A stretch of DNA of 64,000 bases from Mycobacterium ahvazicum. Lineage in GTDB: Bacteria > Actinomycetota > Actinomycetes > Mycobacteriales > Mycobacteriaceae. Positions 1-7,863 of the stretch are shown piece by piece. The DNA is taken from contig NZ_FXEG02000002.1 of the NCBI RefSeq assembly GCF_900176255.2, positions 806,001 through 870,000 of the forward strand, read 5' to 3'. The translations under genes were made by a program, and so were the position numbers. The notes below the pieces were generated by a model. It saw only the letters and a list, made by a program, of their open reading frames with translations. It ran no database searches and had not been told where the DNA came from. Numbering within the stretch: position 1 is the stretch's first letter; each line of letters opens with the position of its first letter.

Positions 1-732
1 CTCGGTAACCGCGAAACGCCGGCCGTGCTGTCGGTGCTGGTGCTCGAGGACTTCGCGATGGCCGCCTACCTGCCGCTGTTCGCGGTGCTGGCGTCCGGCG
101 GTACCGGGCTGGAGGCGGTCGCGGGGATGGCCGTAGCGATCGGTGCGCTCTTCGTCGCGTTCTTCGCGTCCTATTACTGGGGCCATCACGTGGGCCGGCT
201 GGTGGCCAACGCCGACTCCGAGCAGCTGTTGCTGCGGGTGCTGGGGGTGACCCTGATGGTGGCGGCGCTGGCCGAATCGCTGCACGCCTCGGCGGCCGTC
301 GGCGCTTTCCTGGTCGGGCTCACCCTGACCGGTGACACCGCGAAACGGGCGCGCAAGGTGCTGGGACCGTTGCGCGACCTGTTCGCCGCGATCTTCTTCG
401 TGGCGATCGGTCTGCAGGTGGACCCGCACGAGCTGGTTCCGGTGCTTCCGGTCGCGCTGGCGCTGGCCGCCGTCACCGCGGCCACCAAGGTGGCCACCGG
501 GATCTTCGCCGCCCGGCGCGACGGCGTGGCGCGGCGCGGGCAGTTGCGCGCGGGGACCGCACTGGTCGCGCGGGGCGAGTTCTCGCTGATCATCATTGGC
601 TTGGTCGGCGCGGCGATCCCCACTGTGGCCGCGCTGGCGACGGCGTATGTGTTCGTGATGGCCATCCTGGGTCCGGTGCTGGCCCGATTCTCGGGCGGCC
701 CGTCGCGCGAGGGCGCCGCATCGCCGGCCTAG
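1..732 (+). CDS. kefB: Monovalent cation/proton antiporter (KefB/CPA2 family), 3' part
   Basis: The frame is open from base 1, so the gene starts before the window and only the last 243 codons are present. The visible part is strongly hydrophobic with several membrane segments and ends in a short polar tail, as in the sodium/proton exchanger domain of the KefB/CPA2 family. The acidic LEDFA stretch near residue 15 and the AIGLQ and RGEFS segments fit the ion-path helices of this family. It corresponds by content and position to Rv3236c of M. tuberculosis, whose neighbours follow in the same order. It converges on the next gene with 4 bases between stops. A cytoplasmic TrkA-type domain is not present at this end. 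Confidence 0.85.
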   Translation, partial: LGNRETPAVLSVLVLEDFAMAAYLPLFAVLASGGTGLEAVAGMAVAIGALFVAFFASYYWGHHVGRLVANADSEQLLLRVLGVTLMVAALAESLHASAAVGAFLVGLTLTGDTAKRARKVLGPLRDLFAAIFFVAIGLQVDPHELVPVLPVALALAAVTAATKVATGIFAARRDGVARRGQLRAGTALVARGEFSLIIIGLVGAAIPTVAALATAYVFVMAILGPVLARFSGGPSREGAASPA

Positions 733-736
733 CCGC

Positions 737-1282
737 TCAACCGAGGTGCAGGGCCACCACCTGCCACCGGATTCCGTTGCTGGTCGGCAGCATCTGGACC
801 CGGGCCGCGATGGCGTGGATGCGGTCGCCGCGGCTGTAAGAGCCGAACACCTCGGCGGCGGTCTCCGCATCCCGGTGCCCGACCGGCTGCAGCCGCATCC
901 GGCGCAGCACCGCGGCGCCCTGGCGCCCGCCGCGCGCCTGGCTCACCGACAGCACGGAGTCGACGAGGCCATGCACCAGCAGCGGCCGAAGCTGGGTGAC
1001 CGGCCGCCGGTGATCGATGACCTCCAGCACCCGGCGCAGCGCGGCGTCGGCGAAGGCGCCCGCCTGACGCATTGTCGCCGACCAAGCCGCCGCCGGCTCG
1101 GGTTGCCTGACCGGCCGCCCGCTGTACGGCCGGCGCGGCCCGCCGCCGCTTCGGCGTGCCACCGCCGGCTGCCGGCAGCCGGCGCTGTTACGCGGCACCT
1201 GCCGCGGCGGCGGTTCGTACTCGACGACGGGCACGACGGCGAAATCGTCACGGTGAGCGGGGTTTACGGAGCTGATGGACAA
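737..1282 (-). CDS. Rv3235-family protein, Arg/Pro-rich
   Basis: The product is 181 aa with an Arg/Pro-rich, probably disordered N-terminal half and a compact C-terminal domain starting near residue 85 (RVLEVIDHRRP) and ending IRWQVVALHLG. This tail is typical of the Rv3235 family found in actinobacteria, usually encoded near secA or, as here, next to tgs3 and kefB. The molecular function is unknown. The chosen start is TTG; no strong ribosome site is visible, so the start is uncertain. It is transcribed away from the wax synthase gene, making bases 1283-1484 a divergent promoter region. Confidence 0.7.
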   Translation of the reverse strand: MSISSVNPAHRDDFAVVPVVEYEPPPRQVPRNSAGCRQPAVARRSGGGPRRPYSGRPVRQPEPAAAWSATMRQAGAFADAALRRVLEVIDHRRPVTQLRPLLVHGLVDSVLSVSQARGGRQGAAVLRRMRLQPVGHRDAETAAEVFGSYSRGDRIHAIAARVQMLPTSNGIRWQVVALHLG

Positions 1283-1484
1283 CGCGCACTCTCCAAGTAG
1301 TCAGTGAACGAGCGGCCTGCAGGAGAGTGACAGACAATTGGTCTTTCAATGCTTTTCAGTTGCCGGCCATCATCGCACAATTCGACATCGCGCGTACCCG
1401 CGCCGTGTTGCGCCCTGGCGGACGATTACGGTGAGCGGGAACATCGGGGAACCCGAAGGATTGACCAAGGAGGCCAGGGCCGCA

Positions 1485-2894
1485 ATGGTGACCCGGTTGT
1501 CCACAGCGGACGCATCCTTCTATCGGCTCGAAAACAGCGCCACCCCCATGTACGTCGGATCGCTGTCGATCCTGCAGCGCCCGCGCAACGGACTGAGCTA
1601 CGAGACGCTGCTCGCCGCCGTCGAACAGCGGTTGCCGCAAATACCTCGCTATCGGCAGAAGGTGCGCGAAGTGGGGGTCGGCATGGCCCGGCCGGTCTGG
1701 ATCGATGACGCCGACTTCGACATCACCTACCACGTGCGGCGCTCGGCGTTGCCGTCGCCGGGCAGCGATGAACAGCTGCACGAGCTGATCGCCCGGCTGG
1801 CCGCACGCCCGCTGGACAAGACGCGCCCGCTGTGGGAGATGTACCTGGTTGAAGGCCTGGCCAAGAACCGGGTCGCGCTCTACACCAAGTCGCACCAGGC
1901 GCTGATCAACGGGATGACCGCGCTGGAGATCGGCCATGTGATCGCCGATCGGACCCGGCAGCCGGCGCCGTTCCCCGAGGACATCTGGATCCCGGAACGC
2001 GAGCCCGGCTCGACGCGGCTGCTGCTGGGCGCGCTCACCGACTGGCTGGTGGGCCCCGGCACGCAGCTGCAGGCCGTCGGCTCCGCGATGGCCGGGGTGG
2101 CGACGAACTACGGCGAACTGCTCAACGTGGGTCGCCGGGTCTTCGACATCGCGCGCACGGTCGCGCGCGGCACCGCGCCCAGTAGTCCGCTCAACGCCAC
2201 CGTTTCGCGTCATCGGCGCTTCACTGTCGCCCGCGGAAGCCTCGAGGACTACCGGACGGTGCGCGCCCGCTACGACTGCGACATCAACGATGTGGTGCTG
2301 GCGGTCGTGACCGGTGCCCTGAGCAACTGGCTGATGTCGCGCGGGGAAGGGGTGTCGTCGAGCGCCACCATCCGGGCGATGGCACCGCTTTCGGTGTATG
2401 CCGAGGACCAGCACGACTCGACGGGCCCCGGCCAAATGATCAGTCAGGTCTCCCCGTTCCTGGTCGACCTGCCGGTGGGCGAGGCCAATGCGGTGGTGCG
2501 GCTGTCGCAGATCGCGCACGCCACCGAATCCAATCCGTCGGCCGCCCGGTTGGTCGACGCCCGGACCATCGTCACGTTGTCCGGGTTCGCGCCACCGACC
2601 CTGCACGCCATGGGCATCCGGGTGGCCACCAGCTTCTCGGCGCGGCTGTTCAACTTGCTGATCACCAATGCCCCCGGCGCCCAGTCGCAGATGTATATCG
2701 CCGGCACCAAACTGCTGGAGACCTATGCGGTGCCGCCGCTGCTGCACAATCAGGCGCTGGCCATCGGTGTGACGTCGTACAACGGGACGCTGTATTTCGG
2801 AATCAATGCCGACCGCGAGGCGATGAGCGATGTCGACCTGCTGCCCGCGCTGCTGAAGCAATCACTCGAGGAACTACTCGACGCTTCCCGCTAG
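1485..2894 (+). CDS. tgs3: Wax ester/diacylglycerol acyltransferase (WS/DGAT), Tgs3-type
   Basis: Members of this family make triacylglycerol or wax esters from acyl-CoA at the membrane or lipid droplet. The 469-aa product starts RLSTADASFYRLE, the standard family N-terminus. The ATG at 1485 has AAGGAGG 11 bases upstream and is preferred to the TTG at 1338, which would add 49 unrelated residues. The acyltransferase signature HHxxxDG appears as HQALING near residue 142, so the second His and the Asp are replaced. In M. tuberculosis H37Rv this locus is annotated as two genes (Rv3234c and Rv3233c); here it is one uninterrupted frame. ppk2 follows in the same direction. Activity is doubtful given the motif. 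Confidence 0.85.
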   Translation: MVTRLSTADASFYRLENSATPMYVGSLSILQRPRNGLSYETLLAAVEQRLPQIPRYRQKVREVGVGMARPVWIDDADFDITYHVRRSALPSPGSDEQLHELIARLAARPLDKTRPLWEMYLVEGLAKNRVALYTKSHQALINGMTALEIGHVIADRTRQPAPFPEDIWIPEREPGSTRLLLGALTDWLVGPGTQLQAVGSAMAGVATNYGELLNVGRRVFDIARTVARGTAPSSPLNATVSRHRRFTVARGSLEDYRTVRARYDCDINDVVLAVVTGALSNWLMSRGEGVSSSATIRAMAPLSVYAEDQHDSTGPGQMISQVSPFLVDLPVGEANAVVRLSQIAHATESNPSAARLVDARTIVTLSGFAPPTLHAMGIRVATSFSARLFNLLITNAPGAQSQMYIAGTKLLETYAVPPLLHNQALAIGVTSYNGTLYFGINADREAMSDVDLLPALLKQSLEELLDASR

Positions 2895-2919
2895 TCGTTA
2901 GCGGTGAAAATTGGTATGC

Positions 2920-3807
2920 GTGCATCTACCATTCGTTGATGTGAGCACTTCGAATGACGGCGCACCAGTGGCGAAGACGAAGAAAAAGAAATCGCCGGCG
3001 CGCGCCGTTGCCAGGATCTCCGAGGCCGTGTACGAAGCCGAATTGTTCAGGCTGCAAGCAGAATTCGTGAAGCTGCAGGAGTGGGTACGGTATTCCGGCG
3101 CGCGAATCGTGGTGCTTTTCGAAGGCCGTGACGCCGCGGGCAAGGGGGGTGCCATCAAGCGGATCACCGAATACCTCAGTCCCCGTACCGCCAATATCGC
3201 CGCCTTGCCGGTGCCCACGGATCGAGAGCGCGGCCAGTGGTACTACCAGCGGTATATCGCGCACCTGCCTTCCAAGGGCGAAATCGTGCTGTTCGACCGA
3301 TCGTGGTACAACCGCGCCGGCATCGAGAAAGTCATGGGATTCTGCACGCCGCAAGAACATGCGCTGTTTCTGCGCCAGACTCCTATATTCGAGCAGATGC
3401 TGATCGACGACGGGATTCTGCTGCGCAAGTACTGGTTTTCGGTTTCCGAGTCCGAACAGTTGCGCCGTTTCAAGGCACGCCGCAACGATCCCGTCCGGCG
3501 CTGGAAACTGTCCACCACGGACTTGGAATCGGTGTACCGCTGGGAGGACTATTCGCGCGCCAAAGACGAAATGATGGTGCACACCGACACGCCGGTAAGC
3601 CCTTGGTACATAGTGGAATCCGATATCAAGAAGCACGCGCGGCTGAACATGATGCACCACCTGTTGTCCAGCATCTCCTACCACGAGGTCGACCAGCCGA
3701 AGGTTGACTTGCCGGACCGTCCGGTCGTCAGCGGCAACTATCATCGTCCGCCCCGCGAGCTGTCGACGTATGTCGACGACTACGCGGCGACCCTGATCGA
3801 GGCCTAG
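2920..3807 (+). CDS. ppk2: Polyphosphate kinase 2 family protein
   Basis: PPK2 enzymes transfer phosphate between polyphosphate and nucleoside diphosphates in the cytoplasm. The 295-aa product carries the Walker A motif GRDAAGKGGAIKR near residue 75, the lid arginines in RERGQWYYQRY and the FDRSWYNRAG motif, all typical of single-domain PPK2. The GTG at 2920 is chosen because the N-terminus (HLPFVDVSTSNDGA) then lines up with the remembered start of Rv3232c and gives the same length. An upstream TTG at 2911 is possible. Rv3231c-like follows after 2 bases, so the two are probably co-transcribed. Confidence 0.93.
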   Translation: MHLPFVDVSTSNDGAPVAKTKKKKSPARAVARISEAVYEAELFRLQAEFVKLQEWVRYSGARIVVLFEGRDAAGKGGAIKRITEYLSPRTANIAALPVPTDRERGQWYYQRYIAHLPSKGEIVLFDRSWYNRAGIEKVMGFCTPQEHALFLRQTPIFEQMLIDDGILLRKYWFSVSESEQLRRFKARRNDPVRRWKLSTTDLESVYRWEDYSRAKDEMMVHTDTPVSPWYIVESDIKKHARLNMMHHLLSSISYHEVDQPKVDLPDRPVVSGNYHRPPRELSTYVDDYAATLIEA

Positions 3808-3809
3808 GG

Positions 3810-4316
3810 ATGGGCGCGACCCAGGTCTACATTCCGGTCACATTGACGATGCTGCAGCAGCTCGTCGCCGAGGACTCGCTGCGGCCGGTCAACGGCACCG
3901 CGTTCGCGGTGACCCCGACACTGCGCGAGGCCTATGCGGAAGGCGACGAGGACGAGCTCGCCGACGTGGCGTTGCGCGAGGCGGCGCTGGCGTCGCTGCG
4001 TCTGCTGGCGGCCCACGACGCCGAGTCGGTGCGGCCGCGGCGCGCGGTGCTGACCGCCGAGGTCGACGACGTCACCTTCCGTCCCGACCTCGACGATGCG
4101 GTGGTCAGAATCGCCGGGCCGGTCTCGATGGACCAGGTGGTCGCGGCCTATGTCGACAACGCCGGCGCGGAGGAGGCCGTGGCGAAGGCGATCGAGGCCA
4201 TCGATGCCGCTGACCTGGGGGATGAGGATGCCGATCTGATCGTCGGCGACGCCCAGGATTACGATTTGGCCTGGTATGCGAACCAGGAGCTGCCGTTCCT
4301 GCTCGAGCTGTTGTGA
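3810..4316 (+). CDS. Conserved hypothetical protein (Rv3231c-like, DUF6912)
   Basis: A 168-aa acidic protein starting GATQVYIPVTLTMLQQL and ending in an Asp/Glu-rich helix before NQELPFLLELL. It has no signal peptide or membrane segment. It corresponds to Rv3231c in length and position and belongs to a family found across actinobacteria with no known activity. It begins 2 bases after the ppk2 stop, which suggests translational coupling and possibly a shared role, but nothing in the sequence shows what that is. Confidence 0.85.
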   Translation: MGATQVYIPVTLTMLQQLVAEDSLRPVNGTAFAVTPTLREAYAEGDEDELADVALREAALASLRLLAAHDAESVRPRRAVLTAEVDDVTFRPDLDDAVVRIAGPVSMDQVVAAYVDNAGAEEAVAKAIEAIDAADLGDEDADLIVGDAQDYDLAWYANQELPFLLELL

Positions 4317-4376
4317 CCGCCTCGACCGGCCGGCGAATGTGACGCAATCCGGGCGGGTCAGCCTGGAAAAGATAAC

Positions 4377-4400
4377 GTAACTTACGGTACCGTAGCTTTC
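4377..4400. promoter_or_regulatory. Palindromic operator upstream of the desaturase reductase gene
   Basis: Two 10-base arms separated by GTAC: GTAACTTACG and CGTAGCTTTC. The arms match as an inverted repeat at 7 of 10 positions, with the inner TACG/CGTA perfect. The same 10-4-10 layout and core recurs before desA3 at 5569-5592. It ends 3 bases before the ATG at 4404, so bound protein would block initiation. The binding protein is inferred to be a TetR-type repressor and is not identified. Confidence 0.65.
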
Positions 4401-4403
4401 ATT

Positions 4404-5555
4404 ATGGGTAGGAAATACCAATCGGTCACCGCGAATGTGGTCGACACCAAGCGCCCGACGGTCGCGGGCGCGGAACGGCATCCCGGCTGGCATGCGCTGC
4501 GCCAGATCGCTGCGCGCATCACGACACCGCTGCTGCCCGACGACTATCTACATCTGGCCAACCCGTTATGGTCGGCGCGGGAATTGCGGGGCCGCATCGT
4601 GCAGGTTCGCCGCGAGACGGAGGATTCCGCGACCCTGGTCATCAAGCCGGGCTGGGGCTTCAGCTTCGACTTCGAGCCCGGCCAATACATCGGGATCGGA
4701 CTGCGGATGGACGGCCGCTGGCGCTGGCGGTCGTATTCGCTGACGTCGAGCCCGGTGGCGCGGTCGGGGTCCGGCCACGAGCGCACCGTGACGATCAGTG
4801 TCAAGGCGATGCCGGAAGGCTTCCTGTCCAGCCACCTGGTGGGCGGTGTCGAGCCGGGCACCATCGTGCGGCTGGCCGCACCCCAGGGCAACTTCGTGCT
4901 TCCCGACCCGGCTCCGCCGTCGATTCTGTTCCTCACTGCGGGATCGGGAATCACGCCGGTGATGTCGATGCTGCGAACGCTGGTGCGCCGCAAGCAGATT
5001 GGTGACATTCAGCACGTCCATTCGGCGCCCACCGAATCCGAGGTGATGTTTGGTGCCGAGTTGACCGCGCTCGCCTCGGTGCATCCCGGGTACCGGTTGC
5101 AGGTGCGCGAGACCCGCACGAAGGGGCGCCTCGACCTCGCCCGGCTCGACGACGAGGTACCGGACTGGCGCGAACGTCAAACCTGGGCCTGCGGACCGGA
5201 GGGCATGCTGGCCCAGGCCGAGAAGGTATGGGCTGCCGCGGGCATCAGCGACCGGTTGCACCTGGAGCGGTTCGCGGTGGCCAAGTCGGCACCGGCCGGC
5301 CAGGGCGGAACGGTGACCTTCGGCCGCACCGGTCGCACGGTGGCCGCCGACGCCGCGACCTCGCTGATGGATGCGGGGGAGGGGGCCGGAATCCAGATGC
5401 CCTTCGGCTGCCGGATGGGTATCTGCCAGTCTTGCGTGGTACCCCTGGTGGAGGGTCACGTCCGTGACCTGCGAACCGGGCAGGAACACGAGCCGGGAAG
5501 CCGGGTGCAGACCTGCGTGTCGGCGGCTTCCGGCGATTGTGTGCTCGACATTTAG
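4404..5555 (+). CDS. Ferredoxin reductase/oxidoreductase partner of DesA3 (Rv3230c-like)
   Basis: A 383-aa electron-transfer protein. An FAD domain ([13 protein letters not shown], near residues 108-120) is followed by an NAD(P)H domain ([15 protein letters not shown]) and a C-terminal plant-type [2Fe-2S] domain with the cluster cysteines in [10 protein letters not shown] plus TCVS near the end. In M. tuberculosis the homologue delivers electrons from NADPH to DesA3 for acyl-CoA desaturation. desA3 follows 85 bases downstream on the same strand, and both genes carry the same operator type, so they form a co-regulated desaturase system. The ATG at 4404 lies just after the operator and lacks a strong ribosome site. 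Confidence 0.92.
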   Translation: MGRKYQSVTANVVDTKRPTVAGAERHPGWHALRQIAARITTPLLPDDYLHLANPLWSARELRGRIVQVRRETEDSATLVIKPGWGFSFDFEPGQYIGIGLRMDGRWRWRSYSLTSSPVARSGSGHERTVTISVKAMPEGFLSSHLVGGVEPGTIVRLAAPQGNFVLPDPAPPSILFLTAGSGITPVMSMLRTLVRRKQIGDIQHVHSAPTESEVMFGAELTALASVHPGYRLQVRETRTKGRLDLARLDDEVPDWRERQTWACGPEGMLAQAEKVWAAAGISDRLHLERFAVAKSAPAGQGGTVTFGRTGRTVAADAATSLMDAGEGAGIQMPFGCRMGICQSCVVPLVEGHVRDLRTGQEHEPGSRVQTCVSAASGDCVLDI

Positions 5556-5568
5556 GTATTACTCATAG

Positions 5569-5592
5569 GTAACCTACGGAGTCGTAGGTTAC
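5569..5592. promoter_or_regulatory. Perfect palindromic operator upstream of desA3
   Basis: A perfect inverted repeat of 10 bases, GTAACCTACG and CGTAGGTTAC, around the spacer GAGT. A third partial half-site (AGCGTAGGTA) follows near 5596-5605. The symmetry and position between the reductase stop and the desA3 ribosome site indicate a dimeric repressor site, most likely for a TetR-family acyl-CoA sensor by analogy with DesT of Pseudomonas. That assignment is inference. Confidence 0.75.
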
Positions 5593-5640
5593 GATAGCGT
5601 AGGTACTGACCACAAGATCGAACGCCGGGAGGTGAGAACG

Positions 5641-6936
5641 ATGGCGATCACAGACATCGACGTATTCGCGCATCTGTCGGACGCTGATATCGAAGCCCTG
5701 GCCGTTGAGCTCGATGCTATCCGCCAGGACGTGGAGGACTCACGTGGCGAGCGGGACGCCCGCTACATTCATCGCACCATCGCCGCACAGCGTGCGCTGG
5801 AGGTGTCCGCCCGACTGATGCTGGCCGCGAGTTCGCGGCGCTCGGCATGGTGGGCCGGAACTGTGACTTTGGGCGTGGCCAAGATCATCGAGAACATGGA
5901 GATCGGCCACAACGTCATGCACGGCCAGTGGGACTGGATGAACGACCCGGAGATCCACTCCTCCTCGTGGGAGTGGGACATGAGCGGCTCGTCCAAGCAC
6001 TGGCGTTACACCCACAACTTCGTGCACCACAAGTACACCAACATCCTCGGGATGGACGACGACGTCGGCTACGGCATGCTGCGCGTCACCCGCGACCAGC
6101 GCTGGAAGAAGTTCAACCTTTTAAACCTGGTGTGGAACACCTTGCTGGCCCTCGGTTTTGAGTGGGGTGTCGGCCTGCAGCACGTGGAAATCGGCAAGAT
6201 CGTCAAGAAGCGGATGGATCAGGACGAAGCGCGGCAGCGCACGGACGAGTTCTTCGCCAAGGCCGGTCGTCAGGTGCTCAAGGACTATGTCGCATTCCCG
6301 GCACTGACCTCGCTGTCGCCCGGCGCGACCTACAAGTCCACGCTGAAGGCCAACGCCGTTGCCAACGTGATCCGCAATGTGTGGGCCAACGCGGTGATTT
6401 TCTGCGGCCACTTCCCTGATGGCGCAGAGAAATTCACCAAGACCGACATGATCGGAGAGTCGAAGGGACACTGGTACCTGCGCCAGATGCTGGGCAGTGC
6501 CAACTTCGAGGCGGGACCGGCGCTGCGGTTCATGAGCGGCAACCTGTGCCACCAGATCGAGCACCACCTGTACCCCGACCTGCCGAGCAATCGGCTGCAT
6601 GAGATCTCGGTGCGAGTGCGCGAGGTCTGCGACAAGTACGACTTGCCTTACACCACAGGATCTTTCCTGGTGCAGTACGGCAAGACGTGGCGCACGATGG
6701 CCAAGCTGTCGTTGCCCAACAAGTACTTGCTGGACAACGCCGACGACGCTCCGGAAACCCGTAGCGAGCGGATGTTCGCCGAACTGGAAGCCGACTTCGC
6801 GGGTACCGACCCGCAGACCGGCCGGCGGCGCGGCCTCAAGACCGCAATCGCCACCGTTCGGGGCTGGCGCCGCAACAAGCGCGCCATGAAGAAGATGGAG
6901 CAGATGCTCAAGGACGCCGACGACCTGGCGGCCTAG
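5641..6936 (+). CDS. desA3: Stearoyl-CoA delta-9 desaturase
   Basis: A 431-aa integral membrane di-iron desaturase that makes oleoyl-CoA from stearoyl-CoA, using electrons from the adjacent oxidoreductase. The three histidine boxes are visible: HNVMH near residue 86, HNFVHH near residue 127 and HQIEHH near residue 304. The ATG at 5641 is preceded by GGGAGGTGAG, which decides the start over the GTG at 5632. The protein ends DDLAA; in M. tuberculosis DesA3 a C-terminal LAA-type signal is reported to trigger rapid proteolysis, so turnover control is probably conserved. The gene lies directly behind a perfect 24-base operator. Confidence 0.96.
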   Translation: MAITDIDVFAHLSDADIEALAVELDAIRQDVEDSRGERDARYIHRTIAAQRALEVSARLMLAASSRRSAWWAGTVTLGVAKIIENMEIGHNVMHGQWDWMNDPEIHSSSWEWDMSGSSKHWRYTHNFVHHKYTNILGMDDDVGYGMLRVTRDQRWKKFNLLNLVWNTLLALGFEWGVGLQHVEIGKIVKKRMDQDEARQRTDEFFAKAGRQVLKDYVAFPALTSLSPGATYKSTLKANAVANVIRNVWANAVIFCGHFPDGAEKFTKTDMIGESKGHWYLRQMLGSANFEAGPALRFMSGNLCHQIEHHLYPDLPSNRLHEISVRVREVCDKYDLPYTTGSFLVQYGKTWRTMAKLSLPNKYLLDNADDAPETRSERMFAELEADFAGTDPQTGRRRGLKTAIATVRGWRRNKRAMKKMEQMLKDADDLAA

Positions 6937-6945
6937 GCGCTGCGC

Positions 6946-7551
6946 CTAGAGCTGGGCGAAGAACATCGCCGCGGTGCCGGCGGCAGCGCAAGCTTGATAC
7001 ATCGGTACCAAGCGCGCGGACTGCCGCCGGGCGGCGCAACGGCTTGACCAATACAGCGCCGCAACCGCGAAACCGAGGACCACGATCCAGTTCACCGCGG
7101 TGATCCACCCGAATCCTGCTGGGGCCTTGGACATCTCGTGTGCCGGCATCTCCATGCCGGGCATGTTCATGGCCAGCGAATCGGGCTTCGGGTGGCTGAC
7201 CTGGCCCGGCAGGCTACCGCTCATCACCGCGTACATCCACACCATCGCCGCCGCCATCGCCGCGTAGTAGGCGTTGGTGAGTCGCTCACCGGTGGCGAAC
7301 GAGCGTCGGCAGGCCGCCCGCACAAACCAGGCGCCTGCCGACGCGAAGATGATCATCGGCGCGGCCGTCGAGACATCCCCTCCGATGTGCCATGCCATCA
7401 GGATCATTGTGGCGGCCATCGTCAGGTGCAACAGATGGTCGATCGTGCTTGTCGATCGGTCACGTTGGGCGACAAGGAGATAGACGTAGGTCGCAATGCT
7501 GACACCGAAGAGCGCGGTGACAATCCACCGCAGCGTGCAGTCGCCGATCAA
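6946..7551 (-). CDS. DUF5134 family membrane protein
   Basis: A 201-aa protein with about five predicted hydrophobic helices and a TTG start (IGDCTLRWIVTALFG). The N-terminal layout and length fit the DUF5134 family common in mycobacteria and streptomycetes. An exposed loop near residues 127-140 is rich in Met and His (MNMPGMEMPAHEM), suggestive of copper or other soft-metal binding, but this is inference. It converges with desA3, with stops 9 bases apart. No regulator is adjacent. Confidence 0.75.
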   Translation of the reverse strand: MIGDCTLRWIVTALFGVSIATYVYLLVAQRDRSTSTIDHLLHLTMAATMILMAWHIGGDVSTAAPMIIFASAGAWFVRAACRRSFATGERLTNAYYAAMAAAMVWMYAVMSGSLPGQVSHPKPDSLAMNMPGMEMPAHEMSKAPAGFGWITAVNWIVVLGFAVAALYWSSRCAARRQSARLVPMYQACAAAGTAAMFFAQL

Positions 7552-7863
7552 GAGCCGGCCGCGCCGTCCAACATGGGCTGGACGGTACCCCCGTAGGGTA
7601 CCAAGGTCAAGCAGCGCGCCAGCGTGTCGAGTCGGCCGGGGCGACGCGGCAACATGGCCTGGATATTGGTGCGGGTAGCTGCCGCGGGCTCAAGTTAGGC
7701 TAACTTCGGGCGACGTCGAGGTGTCGTTGAAGGGATGCTGAGATGGCCGGTAATCGGCGTTGCTGATTCGCCAGTTGTCGCAGCTCGGCCGTGATGGAAT
7801 TTCACCGGACTTTGGTCGCGCGCTCATTCGTCGTGCCCTGTGGCAGCTAGGAGGTGATTCGCC
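7552..7863. other. 312-base intergenic region upstream of espB-like gene
   Basis: No credible gene. It holds the IdeR-like box at 7690-7708 and a near-perfect ribosome site, AGGAGGTGAT, at 7849-7858 for the following ATG. It is the divergent promoter region between the DUF5134 gene and the espB homologue. Confidence 0.7.
7690..7708. promoter_or_regulatory. IdeR-like iron box
   Basis: The 19 bases match the mycobacterial iron-box consensus TTAGGTTAGGCTAACCTAA at 14 of 19 positions by eye. The core is a perfect 7-1-7 palindrome, AAGTTAG-G-CTAACTT, at 7692-7706. It lies about 155 bases before the espB-like ATG and about 140 bases before the DUF5134 start, so it could control either gene. Confidence 0.55.
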
